Shown here: piece after piece, positions 1 to 11,471 of the stretch
How the letters are laid out: each line of letters starts with the position of its first letter
How positions within the stretch are numbered: the stretch's first letter is position 1
From: Thecaphora thlaspeos
Lineage: Eukaryota; Basidiomycota; Ustilaginomycetes; Urocystidales; Glomosporiaceae
DNA length: 64,000 bases
Direction of reading: 5' to 3'
NCBI GenBank assembly: GCA_900291925.1
Contig: UWYS01000018.1
Location: forward strand, 372,001 to 436,000
Translations under genes and position numbers: made by a program
The notes under the pieces: model-generated
Told to the model about the DNA's origin: nothing
Database searches by the model: none
Seen by the model: the letters and a program-made list of their open reading frames with translations, nothing else

Positions 1-24
1 GCTTGCAACGCCGTCGCCACTCAC

Positions 25-3000
25 CTGCTGGAAGATGTTGCTCGCATTGAACTTGTTGCCGTCGTCCTGCTGCTGCTGCTGCTGCGGCAGCTTTTGTTGC
101 TGTTGCTGCGGAGACGGCTGGTCGAAACCGCCAAAGCCCGTCTGTTGCGGCAGCTGTTGCTGCTGCATGCCCATGAACCCAGTCTGCTGCGGCTGCATCC
201 CGCCGAAGCCCGTCGGCTGCGCATTCATCTGGCCGCCAAACTGCGGCGAAGGGCTCGAGTAGCCTCCCATCCTAGCACCAACACCGAAGCCTGATCCGTT
301 GCTGACGAACCTGGTGGCCTGACTCTGAAGTCCTCCACCCATGCCCGTCATGCTGTTCATGCTCCCCCCGAAGCCGCTCCCCATGCCCATCCCGCTACCG
401 TTGAAGCCCATCATCTGCGGCTGCTGCATCTGCTGTATTCCCATGTAGCCCGTCTGCTGCGGCTGTATCCCCGTCATCTGCATCCTCATCATCCCCGTCG
501 GCTGGCCCTGCATCTTGGTCGGCACAAACTGGCCCGTACCCGAAGTCGGGATCAGCGGCTGCAGCAGGCCTTGGTTGGCCGGGACGGGAGCAAACGGCCC
601 ACGCGCTGCGTTGGGATTGTAGCTGTTCCCTGAGCCGAGGAAGCTGTTCTGGCCCGTGGGGATGGCGCCCGGTCGAGGGCTAGCCCCGGACGCGGCAGAC
701 GGCGGCCTCATCGCGGCCAGCTTCTCAAAGAGCGCCGAGTTCGGGTCCGCCGGCGGCTGCGGAGACGGCGTGGGTGCAGCAGCAGCAGCCGACGCCGCCG
801 GAGGGGCGGGGGGAGGAGTGGGCGCGGGTAGCGCAGCGGCCGGGGTCGCCGGCTTCGTACTGGGCGGCCTCGGCGTCCAGGCGTCATCGTCGAAGCCGCT
901 GGCAGCGGCTGGCTGCGTTGACGCCGTTCGCTTCGGCACAACCGCCGGGCTGACCGTGCTGGCGCGCCCGGGCGGCGAAGCTGTGGTGCTACGAGCCAGC
1001 GACTCTGATGCGGCGTCGACGCTCCCGGCGCCCGCCTTGGGCGTGGGCCGTCCGCGCCGCGTATTGTTCTTGAGCGCGCCGTCCGGTCCGGAGTAGAGTT
1101 GCGGCGGCTGCGGGCTGATGGCGCCGGAGCGACGCGCGGAACCGCCGTCCTGCTCCTGCAGCTTGCGCGCCAGCTCCTCGTCGGCCTTGATCTGCTTCTC
1201 GAGGTCGGCCGCGGTCGAGGCCGACGCTCCGCCCGTGGTCGACGGCCGCGACGACGGCTGCTTCGACCGGCGGTACTTGCGGACAATGAACTTGCCGACG
1301 CGGATGATGTCGCCCTCGCGCAGACCGAGGCTGCGCAGAGTGCTCGGCTCGAGGTCGGCGATGACGGTCTCGTCGATCTTGTCGCGCTCAAACGCGGCAG
1401 CGTAGCGGGTGCAGTCGTCGACGTCGACGCCGGCGGCTAGGAAGAATTCGAACCAGTCGACATTGCGCTTGGGCCCGCCGCCGTGTCCCGCATGCTCCCT
1501 CCGGCGCTGCTCGCGCTCCTTCTCACGCCGCCTCTCGCGCTCGCGCTCGCTGCGGTCCCTGCCGCCTCCGGAGCTCGACGGCTGCGCCTGCAAACGCGAC
1601 GAGCTCTCGCGGCGCCTGCCGAGGTCGGCCTCGCTCGGCATCAGCTTCTTGCCCGTGATGTCCTCGAGCCACTGGATGTCGGCATCCGACATCTTTTCAA
1701 TGGCCACTTCGATCACGACGCCGTTCATCTTGTGCAGGCGGATCTTGCCCTGGTTGAAGCCAAGGAACTCGGCCTCGACCTTGAACTGGCCCGTCCGGTC
1801 GTTCCACATACGCGTCTTGGAAGGCTTCGGCTTCGACCGCCCGCCGCCGTCCTTAGGACGCTCCGGGGCGCTGCGACCCTGCGGGATGGCGACATTGCGT
1901 GCGGCGCGGTTGACCTTGGTGGTGCTGGCGCGCTGCGTCATCTTCGGTGGCTCGGGCGCCGGCTGCGCCTTGAGCGCCTCCCTGCGGCTCTGCTCTTCGG
2001 CTTCGCGGACAGCCCTATCCTCGGCTTCTTGACGTCGGCGTTCGGCAGCCTTCCTCTGCCTCTCCGCCGCCGCCGCTGCAGCAGCTTCGTCCGCCTCTTC
2101 TTCCCGGCGGCGTCGCTCCTCTTCATCTTCTACGGCCGCAGCATCAGCACCGTTCTGGCTTCCCGGAGCAGTTCCACCGCTGAGCTCGACGTAGCTGGCC
2201 GGGACGACGCCCTCCTCGCCTTGGGCGTTTCGAACCTTCCACCAGTCGTCGTTCTCCTTCTCGAGCACGACGAGAGCCTCGTTCTCGGCCACCGATAGCT
2301 CGTCGTCGCCCTGAGCTTCGAAGTCGTACAGCGCTATCGCAGGCTCCTCTCCCTCTCCAGATGCAGCCGCTACTGCTGCGGCCTCTTCCTCGTCGTTGCC
2401 CTGTTGCTGCTGCTGCTGCTGCTGCTGGAACGACACGGTTTTCCGGACCGGAGGTGGTAGGTTGACGGCAGAGGCGGTGCGCAGGGGCGGCGGCTGGAAG
2501 GCCGGAGCTGCGGGTGCCTGCGGTGGTTGAGGCGGGGCAGGGATGGAAGTCCCGGACGCGGCGGGGTCGGCCGAAGTCGAAGCTGCCGCCGAGGACTGGG
2601 CGGCGGCCTGGCTCAATTCGATCTTTTTGACAATCTCACTGCCGGCGTCCTTCGAGCCCGTATGGAAGTCGAGCGTGGATTCGGCCGACCCCGAGTCAGG
2701 CGACAGCTCGAGATGGAGGTTCTTGCCCTTCTCGAGGCTGTGGCCAACGATGTGGAGGATGCTGATCTTCTGCACGGGCGTCTTGTCGCTCTCGGAGGCG
2801 AAGAAGAGCGAGGCGCTGCCGATCCCCAGCGTCCCCTTCTTCTTTTTCTTTTTGCTGTCGAGCGCCTGAGTAGTTTGGAAGACGATGGATTGATGGTCAG
2901 AAGGGCTGACTTCGAGTGGCTTCCTCGTCTCTCTGATAGGTAACAGGGGAAGAGTTGAAGACCGCCGGAACTCACCGACACAGGCCACATTTTGATCTCA

Positions 3001-3575
3001 TCGCCCTTGCCATCGGCAGAGGGGAGCATGCTGATCCTCGGGATCGCCGTGTGCGTAGAGGCGGCGGCGTACGACTCGTCTTCGTCGTCCTCTTCTGCCT
3101 CGACTGGGCCGTCGTCGACGACCGGTGCCGCACCCGTGTCGACCGCCTCGGCCTCGTCGACATAATTGGCGGGGACGTAGCCGAGCCTGCCCTCGCCTCC
3201 GCTGAGTGGGTCGTCGCCCTGCCGCTTGACCAGCAGCCACAGCCCGTCAGTCTCGTAGATCCGCAGCAGCTCGTCCTCGGCGATCGACAGCTCATCTTCC
3301 GTCTGGGCCTCGTAGTCATATAGAACGCGGCTGAGTCGAAGCGGCTCGGCCTCTTCGACGTAATTGGCAGGGACTAAGCCAACCTGGCCGTCGGCGCCGT
3401 CGTCGTCTGGCTCAACGGGCGTGCCGTCCGGGTTGAGGCGGCGCAGCTTGGCCTTCCACCACTCCGGATCGTCTGCCTCGAGGATGTAGAGGGTGGCGTC
3501 CTCAGTCAGGGTGAGCTCATCCTGATCCTGAGCTGCATAGTCGTAGAGCGCCTTGCAGAGGGCGACGTAGGCCAT
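25..3575 (-). CDS. SLA1: Sla1-type actin/endocytosis adaptor, 3' end outside window
   Basis: Endocytic coat adaptor that links cargo and clathrin to the Arp2/3-actin machinery at cortical patches. Two exons are visible: 3575-2976 (200 codons) and 2865-25 (947 codons), with a GTGAGT intron between them. The second exon ends at another GTGAGT donor (24), so the last exon lies beyond the window. Two N-terminal SH3 domains (about residues 5-75 and 83-150, with ALYDYAAQ and VLYDYEAQ) are followed by a third (about 375-430, ALYDFEAQ). A SHD1 domain (about 550-605, containing RMWNDRTGQFKVEAEF) and the SAM-like SHD2 (about 667-735, NVDWFEFFLAAGVDVDDC) come next. The tail is a long run of QPTG/QQTG-type repeats rich in Met and Gln, the Pan1/End3-binding LxxQxTG signature. 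The order SH3-SH3-SH3-SHD1-SHD2-repeats is specific to Sla1. Its start is head-to-head with COX9. Confidence 0.95.
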
Positions 3576-4670
3576 CTTGGACGCCGGCTAGCGTTGGTAA
3601 GGCGAAACACAAGCCTATGGTGTGGGCCGCACACAGGCCCGCTCGTGGTGATAATCGACGTGAAGTCAGACCCCACTGGCAGATGGCGAGGCGCTGGAGA
3701 GGGTGGCGAGAGGCAGAGTGGATGGACAAGGGTGGCTGCCTAGATCGGCCCGGGGCGTGAGAAGGTGATGGGCACTCGGCGGCGGCGACAGCGGCGTTGG
3801 ATGAGGTGAGGCGAGGTGACGCTGTGACACGAGCCAGCCGATGAACGCAAAGAGATGAGGAGGCGAGGGTTGAGTGGGTGGGTGGATGAGTTGTAGATGT
3901 ATGGGAGCGTGCGAGGTGGGTGAGAGGAGAAGGGAGGGAGATGTGTGGAGAAAGTTGACGTCCGATTCGGGCGGTGCCACCGCCTTCGAGATCGCCTGGC
4001 GTGCCCTGACGTGCCCTGACGTGCCCTGACGTGCCCTGGCCGTGGGTGTGCCTGCCTGCGCCGTGGAGCCTGCCCGTGGTCTGAGCGTGGGCCCGGGTTG
4101 CCTCTGTGCCTGTGCCTGTGCCTGTGCCCTGCCTCTCCCTCGTCCGGGCCTCGTGCTCCGCTTCGGCTGGCTGGGCCGTGCCGGGTCCACGCCCGCTGTC
4201 CGCTTGGCTCCTCTCGTTAAAATTCGGATCCGCGCTGTGGGCCGTGATTCGAAATAATCATGAATAATGGCTGGGTGGCAGGCCGTCTTCCTCCGGCAGG
4301 CGGCAGCAACGCCGCGCAGCTCTCCAGACGATCTCAAAGGGAGTCGAGCGCTCGACACCACACTCACACACATGCTTCTCCTTCTCCACTCCATCTCACA
4401 CCATCGCCAAACCAATCACAGACCCTCATCCCGTCACCCCTACATCCTCAGTGAGTATCAGCTCGCACGCACTCGCCGCTGACGACCGATTGCGCTCGTC
4501 GCTCTGTGCTTGCCGGCCGATGCGAATACGACTCTGACTAGACTTTCCATCCCGTCGTTCTACCTCGTCTCCTGCCCTGCTTTCTCCTTCCGGCACTACG
4601 ACATTCTCGTTGCGATTATCTCTCTACACTTCCTCGCTGACACTGCTGCTTCCCTCTTGACTTCGTAGCA
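3576..4670. other. Divergent intergenic region SLA1/COX9
   Basis: No supported gene in 1.1 kb. It holds four copies of the 10-mer GTGCCCTGAC (4001-4040, the last copy ending GC) and a run of TGTGCC units near 4100-4130. Promoters and 5' leaders of both flanking genes must lie here. I see no convincing TATA box. Confidence 0.6.
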
Positions 4671-5197
4671 ATGCCCGTCGGAGCCATCGCACCCATCACC
4701 GGAAAGCTGCGCAAGCGCCTTATCCTCGACCTCTCGGTCGCCCTAGGAGGCGGCACCGCCCTCGGATACGGATACTGGTAAGTGCGGCAGCAGCGGCACC
4801 ATAGATCTGCGATAGGACGAAGGAAGGGGAACCGATATGTTGCTTGACGCTGTACCAAGGCGATCATGGGCGGGGTCAGGACGGCGGTCGGATGGATGTC
4901 CCACAGCCTTCCGGGCGGCCACACCTCGTTCAGGGACTCGTCACGGCACAGCATACATGGTATGCGCAAGGTCCGGAATGCCCACCCGGATCGATTTCGG
5001 ATCGGGTGGATGCTTATGGGAAGCTTTGTGGCATGCTGCCTCCAGCCGTGCCTCTCTCCGCCCCCGAGCCTCGTCACTGACACCACACCTTCCTCCTCCA
5101 TCCTCCAATCTTACCTCCCAGGTACGGCGTACACATCCCCTCGGTCCAGCGCCGAGACAACTTCTACGCGAAGCTCCAGGCCCAGCAGCAGGAGTAG
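4671..5197 (+). CDS. COX9: Cytochrome c oxidase subunit VIIa (fungal Cox9)
   Basis: Small single-pass subunit of mitochondrial complex IV in the inner membrane. Exon 1 is 4671-4777 and exon 2 is 5122-5197, with a 344-nt GTAAGT...CAG intron splitting a Trp codon. The product is 60 aa, the usual length for Cox9. It starts MPVGAIAPITGKLRKRL, has one hydrophobic segment (about residues 18-40), and continues with YWYGVHIPSVQRRDNFY, the conserved matrix-to-intermembrane pattern of Cox9. The gene is too short and too split to show as one ORF. It is convergent with RTF2, 287 nt away. Confidence 0.9.
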
Positions 5198-5484
5198 ACG
5201 CTACATCGGCATCACGCCCCGTGATCCTGCCTGTGCCCTCAGATCATAGGAGCATCATGGTCCCGCTGTTGTAAAACCTGAAAGACGAACCCCTACCCCA
5301 GACATTGCGTGCGTGCATACCTGCGGACTGTGGCCTTGAAAAGATCTGCCGTACGGCAGTGTGTGATATGGCAACAGACGACTAAAATTACAAGATGCTC
5401 TTTCTGGGAAGCATCACGGAAGGGAACGCTATCAAGGTCGGGCAGGAGGCGACGGCAGGGTACGCCACCGTCTCTCTACCTCGT

Positions 5485-6772
5485 CTAGGTGCTGCGGTTC
5501 ATCCAGCTCTCCTTTGTTGCCTTTGGATCTCTGGCGGAACCGTACAGGCTGGCTATCGCAGCGCTGACCGGCTTCCCCTTGCCCCCGGCGGCGGCGACGC
5601 TCTGCTGGTGCTGCTTTGTGAACTCGGCCACCCGCATCGCCGCCGAGACTCCAGGGGCATTGACGCTCATCGATGGTCTTACGGATTCTTCCAGCTTGAC
5701 TCGCTTAGCAGACGGCGTGAGCGCATCGTCGAGGTCATCGTATCCGTCTCCCGCCGCCGCTGCTGGACGTCGGTGTCCGGCCAAAGGCGAGCCTGCGTCG
5801 TCGTCGTGCGCGAGTTCCGCGGTGAGGGTGGCGATCTTGGCTTCCCTCGCCGCTCTCTTCTCGGCCTTCCTGCGCCGCTTCTCCTCCTTGGAGAGCCCGT
5901 CGTCACCATCTCCACCTTCTGCGCCGGCGCCGGCAGCGTTGCTGCCTTTTGCAGACTTCTTTATGGAGGCTTCCTTGGCTCGCGCAGCCTCCATCGCCTT
6001 GCGCATCTCGTGCTCTTCGCTCTTTGGTGGGTTGATGATGACCACCTGCCCTCCCGCCTCTGGCTCCTTGCCCTTGGCGAGGCTGTTGGCGAGGAAGTCG
6101 ACGCCGCAGAGCGGACACCTTCGCGTTGTATCGTCGCCATTGGCGGTGGGGGTGGCGGTGGCGGACGACGAGGCTTTGCTCGACCTGCCCTCGGAGGCGA
6201 TGGCGCGGAGACTACTCTCGCTCATCACGCACCCGCACGGCGCGAGGTAGACGAAGCGGTGCTTGCCGTTCATTTCCTTGGATGTGAGGGGGCAGACAAA
6301 GGCCGATGCGTTAGACTCGGACGACGAGCTGGTGGGCGAGGGCGGTCGGTAGTTTGGGTTCTTTGTAAGCGTGAGCTCGCGGACGTCCTTGAGGCCACAG
6401 ATGTGTCCGGCCGTTACGTCGTCGATGCCGCCCTTAGGCCTGTCGTGGCGGTGCAAGAGGTAGCGGACGACGGCGTCCTTGTTGTACATCCGCCCCAGCG
6501 CATCCGACACGATCGGCGCGCGAAGCGGCTGGCGCGAGAGGGTGCAGAGCGACCACAGCGCCTGACGTATCGTCTCCGGGTCAGCCTTCTCGAGGACGGC
6601 CTTTGTGCGCACCAGCTCGTCGCGGCGGGCGATGGAGCCTCCGTCGTTGCCCTGTGTGCGAGAGAAGAAAGGGGAAAGGAGAATGGGAGAGACTGGTGTC
6701 AGCCTTAGGCTTCAGAACTGGCCTAGGCGTTGGGGCTCTACGGATGCTCCGCCGTTGCGCAGAACGTACCAT
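5485..6772 (-). CDS. RTF2: Rtf2-family replication termination/fork protein
   Basis: Nuclear protein of the Rtf2 family, which acts at stalled replication forks (Schizosaccharomyces pombe RTS1 barrier) and, in some fungi, in splicing. Family members begin MGNDGGSI. Here that start is built by splicing: exon 1 is only the ATG (6772-6770), followed by a GTACGT donor. A 117-nt intron ends at 6652 and exon 2 (6651-5485) begins GGN-DGGSIARRDELV. The product is 389 aa. The two degenerate RING-like units are visible: CTLSRQPLRAPIV with VVRYLLHRH, then CPLTSKEMNGKHRFVYLAPCG and CPLCGVDFLANS. A Lys/Glu/Ala-rich charged tail follows. Divergent from RPB7. Confidence 0.92.
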
Positions 6773-7583
6773 AATGAGTTTGACGTGAGTCCAGGCTGTA
6801 GTGGCTTAGGGAACAGTAGTGGAGATAAAGAGAGACGGTGGTGGCGGTGGCGGTAGCAGAGCGCTTTGGCGGAGCTGCTGAGCTCTGTAACCATGCGCAG
6901 TATCCGGAGTGCAGCAAAAGCCACGCGCCCACGCACGAGTGAGCGAGAAGGGGTCGACACGCCTTCCGTCTTCCGGGCTCGCGCACCCACCGACGTCCTT
7001 CTTCCACCTCCCCTCCATCGTCCGTCCGTTGGTCACCCATCCCTCTCGCTCCATCGCATCCCTCGGGCTTTGCGTCTCTTCGCTCGCATCTCGCCCCTCT
7101 GTTTCGCCTTACTTTCCCACCAGCGGCCGTCTATCTGGCCTCGCTCGGACCAGCCGTTGCGACACTTGGCTTTACGACGACCGCATCCCGTCTGTCGCGG
7201 TAGAATCGGCACCACCGACAACGAAGCAGCAGGGGCTGAAGGCATATCACATCTCGGAACTTGTCGCTCTCTCTGACCTTACTGCACTGCGCAGCACCGC
7301 ACAGCATCGCAAAAGGAGCAGCTGGCAAAGCCTGTCTCGGCAACTTCCGAACTTAGCGCCTTCCAGCACATCACAGCCATCACGCCGAGCCAGATTCGCG
7401 TCACCTCGGGCTACAGTCCCGAGACACAGAAGGCGAGAGAACAGGGCGACCAGCGGCGATATCGAACCATCGCACGCTGACACAGGTCTCAGCTTGACCT
7501 TCCTTAGGCCTCCCGACGTGCCAAGAGCCGATTCCCCCAAAGCAAGCCCGAGCAGCAGTCGCCTGTTCTAGTACCGCCCCAAG
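6773..7583. other. Divergent intergenic region RTF2/RPB7
   Basis: About 0.8 kb with several overlapping short ORFs in all frames but no recognisable protein. I read it as the shared promoter and leader region of RTF2 (minus) and RPB7 (plus). Confidence 0.55.
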
Positions 7584-8712
7584 ATGTTCTTCCTCGTAAG
7601 TCGTCGTCGCAAGCTCCGGTGGCGGATGATACGCCCCGGTAGTTGTCGGGACACAGGCTTACTTTGCTACGCCTCTTCTCCCCCTCGCCCTTTGCAGCAA
7701 GAGCTCAAACACCGTACCGAACTGCACCCTTCGTACTTCGGGCCTTCCATGGTTGAGTTCCGTGAGTGATAGCGCTCTGTTTATGCACAATGCCTCGGTC
7801 TCCAAAGCCAGACCCTGCCCGCTCACCGACCGGGTCGCCACCTTTCTCTCTGTGCCCCACCCACCTCGCGCGACAGTCGAGCAGAAGCTCAGGGATGATG
7901 TCGAGGGAACATGTACAGGAAGATACGTGAGTGTGGTCCGGGTCATCGGTGCCTATCTGTCCGCTCGACAGCCAATCAGGCTGAGCAGATCCTTGCTTCC
8001 TCCTTCGCTTCCGTACCTCAGGGCTACATCATCAAGGTCATCGGCATCAAAGAGGTGGGCCAAGGGAAAGTGATGCCCGGCACAGGTCTGGCGCAATTCA
8101 CCAGCACATACCAGGCCATCGTCCTCAAGCCCGTGCGTTTGCCTCGTCCCCCGCCCTTCTCCGCTTCCCATCTGTGCAAACGTCACGTTGCTGACACACA
8201 CTCGCCCCTTTTCACGCTTCTCGCTCGCCCATCGACCGACAGTTCAAAGGCGAGGTGGTCGATGCCAAGATCACCAACGTTAACAAGATGGGCTTCTTCG
8301 CCGAGGTGGGACCGCTCAATGTCTTTGTCTCCTCCCACCTGATTCCGATCGAGTACCGCTTTCAGCCTGAATCCAACCCTCCGGAATTCGTCTCTGCTTC
8401 CGATGTGAGTGACGACACACATCGTCTTGCCCTTGCTTTCCATTTGTTTTGACCAGTCAAACTGAAACGACGGCTGACGTTTGTCTTTGGGTTCGTGGTG
8501 CGGACGCACAGAACCTCGTCAAGGGCAGAAAGGTCCGACTCAAAATCGTCGGTACACGTGTGGACGCAAACGAGATTGTGAGTGCTCCCTGTCTTGCGGA
8601 AAGCGTTGGTCGACGACGCGGGTAACTGACGTTTCCGCACTCGAGCTCGTTTCGACCGCACCATCAGTTCGCTATCGGCACGATGAAGGAAGACTACCTC
8701 GGACCCTTTTGA
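7584..8712 (+). CDS. RPB7: RNA polymerase II subunit Rpb7
   Basis: Stalk subunit of RNA polymerase II that pairs with Rpb4 and binds nascent RNA. Seven exons join in frame: 7584-7595, 7698-7761, 7877-7926, 8022-8132, 8243-8404, 8512-8577 and 8668-8712, giving 169 aa (yeast 171). The RNP-like N-terminal half reads MFFLQELKHRTELHPSYFGP then EQKLRDDVEGTCTGRY. The OB/S1 half contains the hallmark KPFKGEVVDAKITNVNKMGF, VFVSSHLIPIEYRF and SNPPEF. It ends RLKIVGTRVDANEIFAIGTM then KEDYLGPF. The first exon encodes only four residues. Donors are GTAAGT, GTGAGT (four times) and GTGCGT. Convergent with SSZ1. Confidence 0.95.
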
Positions 8713-9059
8713 TCTCGTCGCTGCCTTCCGAGCAAAGCACAGAGCGCTAGAGAGACCAGAAGAGTTGTATTTTGTAACTGTCTTTGCCCTCCCACCCTTT
8801 CCCCACTTGCTTGTCTTCCTCTCTTCTCGCATCCAGTAATCACATGTAGACTGGCCGATGTCACAACAGCAAAGACCTGCGCACAAGTAGCGACAGACCG
8901 GTTTCGGTTTTGGAAAGCTGTGCATGCATTGCAAAGTCCCTCGCTCTCTCTCCCACCACTCGCTCTCGAGGCGTCTCTGCTTTTGCTTTTAAAAACGGGG
9001 ATCCCATACGAACTGTATCCCACCTGGAAAAGGGGCTGACGAGTCACTCGACGTCCTCT
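8713..9059. other. Convergent 3' region RPB7/SSZ1
   Basis: No gene seen. It should contain both 3' UTRs. No distinctive signal beyond T-rich runs near 8,770-8,830. Confidence 0.5.
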
Positions 9060-11019
9060 CTACGCCTTGACCTGCGCCACGACCTCCTCGCCCTCCTCCT
9101 TGGCGACGACGCTGACGCCAGACGAAGCATCCACGACGATCTCGACCTCTAGGCTCTTTGCGCCCTTGCTCTTGAGCGGGACGAGGAGCTCTACGACCTT
9201 TGTTCCAGTCGGCTTGACGATGGCCGTCTTTACCTCCTCGGGCTCCATCGGTTCGTCGTCCTCATCGTCTTCGTCGACCGACGGCGGTGCGACGGTGTCG
9301 ATGCGCACGCTCTCCTCTCCCTCCTGGAAGCTCAATGCGACCGACTCGGCCCCCTTGGCGACGGAGAAACGGTAGCTCCTTCGGACGGGCAGCGGTGTGT
9401 GCGCCGGGATGAGGGTGACGAACAGCTTACCATCCACCACCTGCTTATCCTCGCTGCCACTGCCCTTGGGCGCGTCGATGACGAGTCCGAACGGCTTGGA
9501 CGTAGCGTTCGTCTTGAGCTCTGCCACCTCCGAGGCCGGCTTGAAGGGGAGCGACGACATCATCTTGCCCTCGACGTTGCCCGTCGGCGTAGCGGCGATC
9601 AGCTGCGCCTGGACAGCGCACCCGCGCGCGATGACCTGGTCGGCATCGATCGAACCAGTAATGCGCGTCGTCTCGGCCTCTTCCGGGAAGAGCATCGAGA
9701 GGCGGTCCACCAGGCCTGTCAGCTTGGCCGACCCGCCAGCCAGCACAACCTCGTCCACCTGGCATGCCTCGACCTTGGCTTCACTGAGCACCTTTTCCAC
9801 CGTCGCCGCCACCTTGCCGTAAGATGGGCCGGCGAGCATGTCGAAACGCATCCGGTTGATGCTGCCCGTGAAGTCGATCCCCTCGGCGAGCGACTCGACG
9901 CTGCACTGCGCCGAGTTGGAGGCGGAGAGGGCGCGCTTGGTGAACTCGGCCTCGTTGCGCAGCTTGGCCCACGCCCGTTTGTCGTCCTGGGCAATGGTCA
10001 CCTTGCTCTTCTTGGTGAACTCCTTTGCGAAAAAGTTGACGAGCGCCTGGTCGAGCGCAAAGCCGCCGACGCTCGAATCGTGTACCGACGAGAGGGCCGA
10101 GTAGAGGCCGGCGCGCGCCGCGATGACGGTGACGTCTGTCGACGAGCCGCCCATGTCAACAACGACGACGTTGCGGTCGAGCTCCTTGCCCTTGGGGTAA
10201 GGAACGCTCTCGACACCATCGGGCGCCGAGGGGAGCTTGCCGAGACCCGAGGGCGCGGTGAGGCCGTATGCAGCGAGGGCGGCGGCGGGCGCGGCGATTG
10301 TCTGGAGGACAATCAGGCCGGCCTCTGTCGCGGCCGCCTTGAGGGCGGCGATCTGGACCTCGGAGTACCACTGCGGAACGCTGAGGACGGCGCCAGCGAT
10401 GGGGACGCCCGAGAGGAAGTCCTTTGCGGTGACAAAGAGGGAGCGGAGGAAGCGAACGGCGACATCGTGTGCGGTGAGGACGGTCTCCTTCTCGTCGATG
10501 GTGACCTTGAAAGCGGGGCTGCCGTTGTGGTCGAAGACGGCGGCCGAAGCGCGCTCCTTTTCCTCGGCGGAGAGCTCGGAGAAGCTGCGGCCGAGGAGGT
10601 TGACGAAGCGGTCGATGACGTTGGGAGCGTTTCGGATCAGCTGCGGGGTAGCCTGGTTGCCGATGTAGACCTGGTCGCCGTTGAAGGCGATGCGTGTGGC
10701 AATCTGACGCTCGCCATCCTCGTTAGCAATGACGTCAGCGCGGCCGCTGCGGTCGGTGGACGAGAGGAAAGTGGAGGTAGCAGGCAGAGCGGCAGGAGGT
10801 GGACAGAGATGGCCGAAGAGAAGAAGCAGAAGTTCAAGCAAGGTGTACGAGGTGTCAGCCAGCCGGCAAGCTACTCCTGTCTTGGACGGGGCATCCGACC
10901 CTGTGCGAGGGGATTTCGTTGCTCCGTCTTGACGCTACTCACTGCTGGTTAATGCAGGCGATGCTGCCATACGAATGGCCGAGGTTGATGCCGATGACGG
11001 CTCCTGCTTGTTCGGTCAT
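9060..11019 (-). CDS. SSZ1: Ssz1-type atypical Hsp70 of the ribosome-associated complex
   Basis: Ribosome-associated Hsp70 that partners zuotin (RAC) and helps Ssb act on nascent chains in the cytosol. Exon 1 is 11019-10943 (MTEQAGAVIGINLGHSYGSI) and exon 2 is 10746-9060, joined in frame across a 196-nt GTGAGT intron to VIANEDGERQIATRIAF. The product is 587 aa. Hsp70 nucleotide-fold motifs are recognisable but divergent: GINLGHSYG in place of the canonical GIDLGTT, phosphate-2 VVVDMGGSSTDVTVIA, and adenosine loop VVLAGGSAKLTGLVDRL. The Ssz1-like QLIRNAPNVIDRFVNLLGR block is present. The C-terminal region is short for an Hsp70 and carries an acidic patch (DEDDEDDEPMEPEE), with no EEVD end, as expected for Ssz1 rather than Ssa/Ssb. 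Long antisense ORFs over it are codon-bias shadows. Confidence 0.93.
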
Positions 11020-11471
11020 ATTGGATGGTGTGCGGGCGTGAGAGAGGAGGGGTTGACGAAGGGAGAAGTCGGGTGGGTATCTGTGTTGGGAGCGTGAGGC
11101 CAAGGGCAAATCCTGGAAGAAGGAAGCGTGCTGCTGCAGCGCCTCGAGCGCGGCCCGCGTTGCCACTCAGTGCGCTTCCGAAGTTTTGAGCTCTGGCCAC
11201 CCACGCCCTGTCCCTGCCTGCCCTCCGAAAAGGCAGCGGGAAAAATCTTGCGGCACTTCTTCCCGCCCATCGATCACGGCCTCGGAGCCGAAACCCAGGA
11301 AACCGGCACGCAGCAGCCAATTTACGCGCTCTCCCCGGCCAAACTCGAACAGGCTGTGGCGAGCGTGACGACGTGTTGGGGTGTTGGTCTCTTCTCCTTC
11401 CCTCGCGCACACCTCAACCCATCATCCCCTTTCTGCCCCCGAGACCGCCCAACACGATCGCACACGCAGCC
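11020..11471. promoter_or_regulatory. Bidirectional promoter region SSZ1/RNase H2C
   Basis: A 452-nt gap between two divergent start codons. It must hold both promoters. No TATA box is evident. GC-rich with pyrimidine runs near both starts. Confidence 0.5.

Noticed and set aside
5395..6708. 437-codon plus-strand ORF
   Set aside because: Antisense to RTF2, which has zinc-binding motifs and the family start.
9399..10952. 517-codon plus-strand ORF
   Set aside because: Exactly antisense to the SSZ1 exon. Arg/Gly-rich composition without motifs, a shadow of GC-biased third positions.
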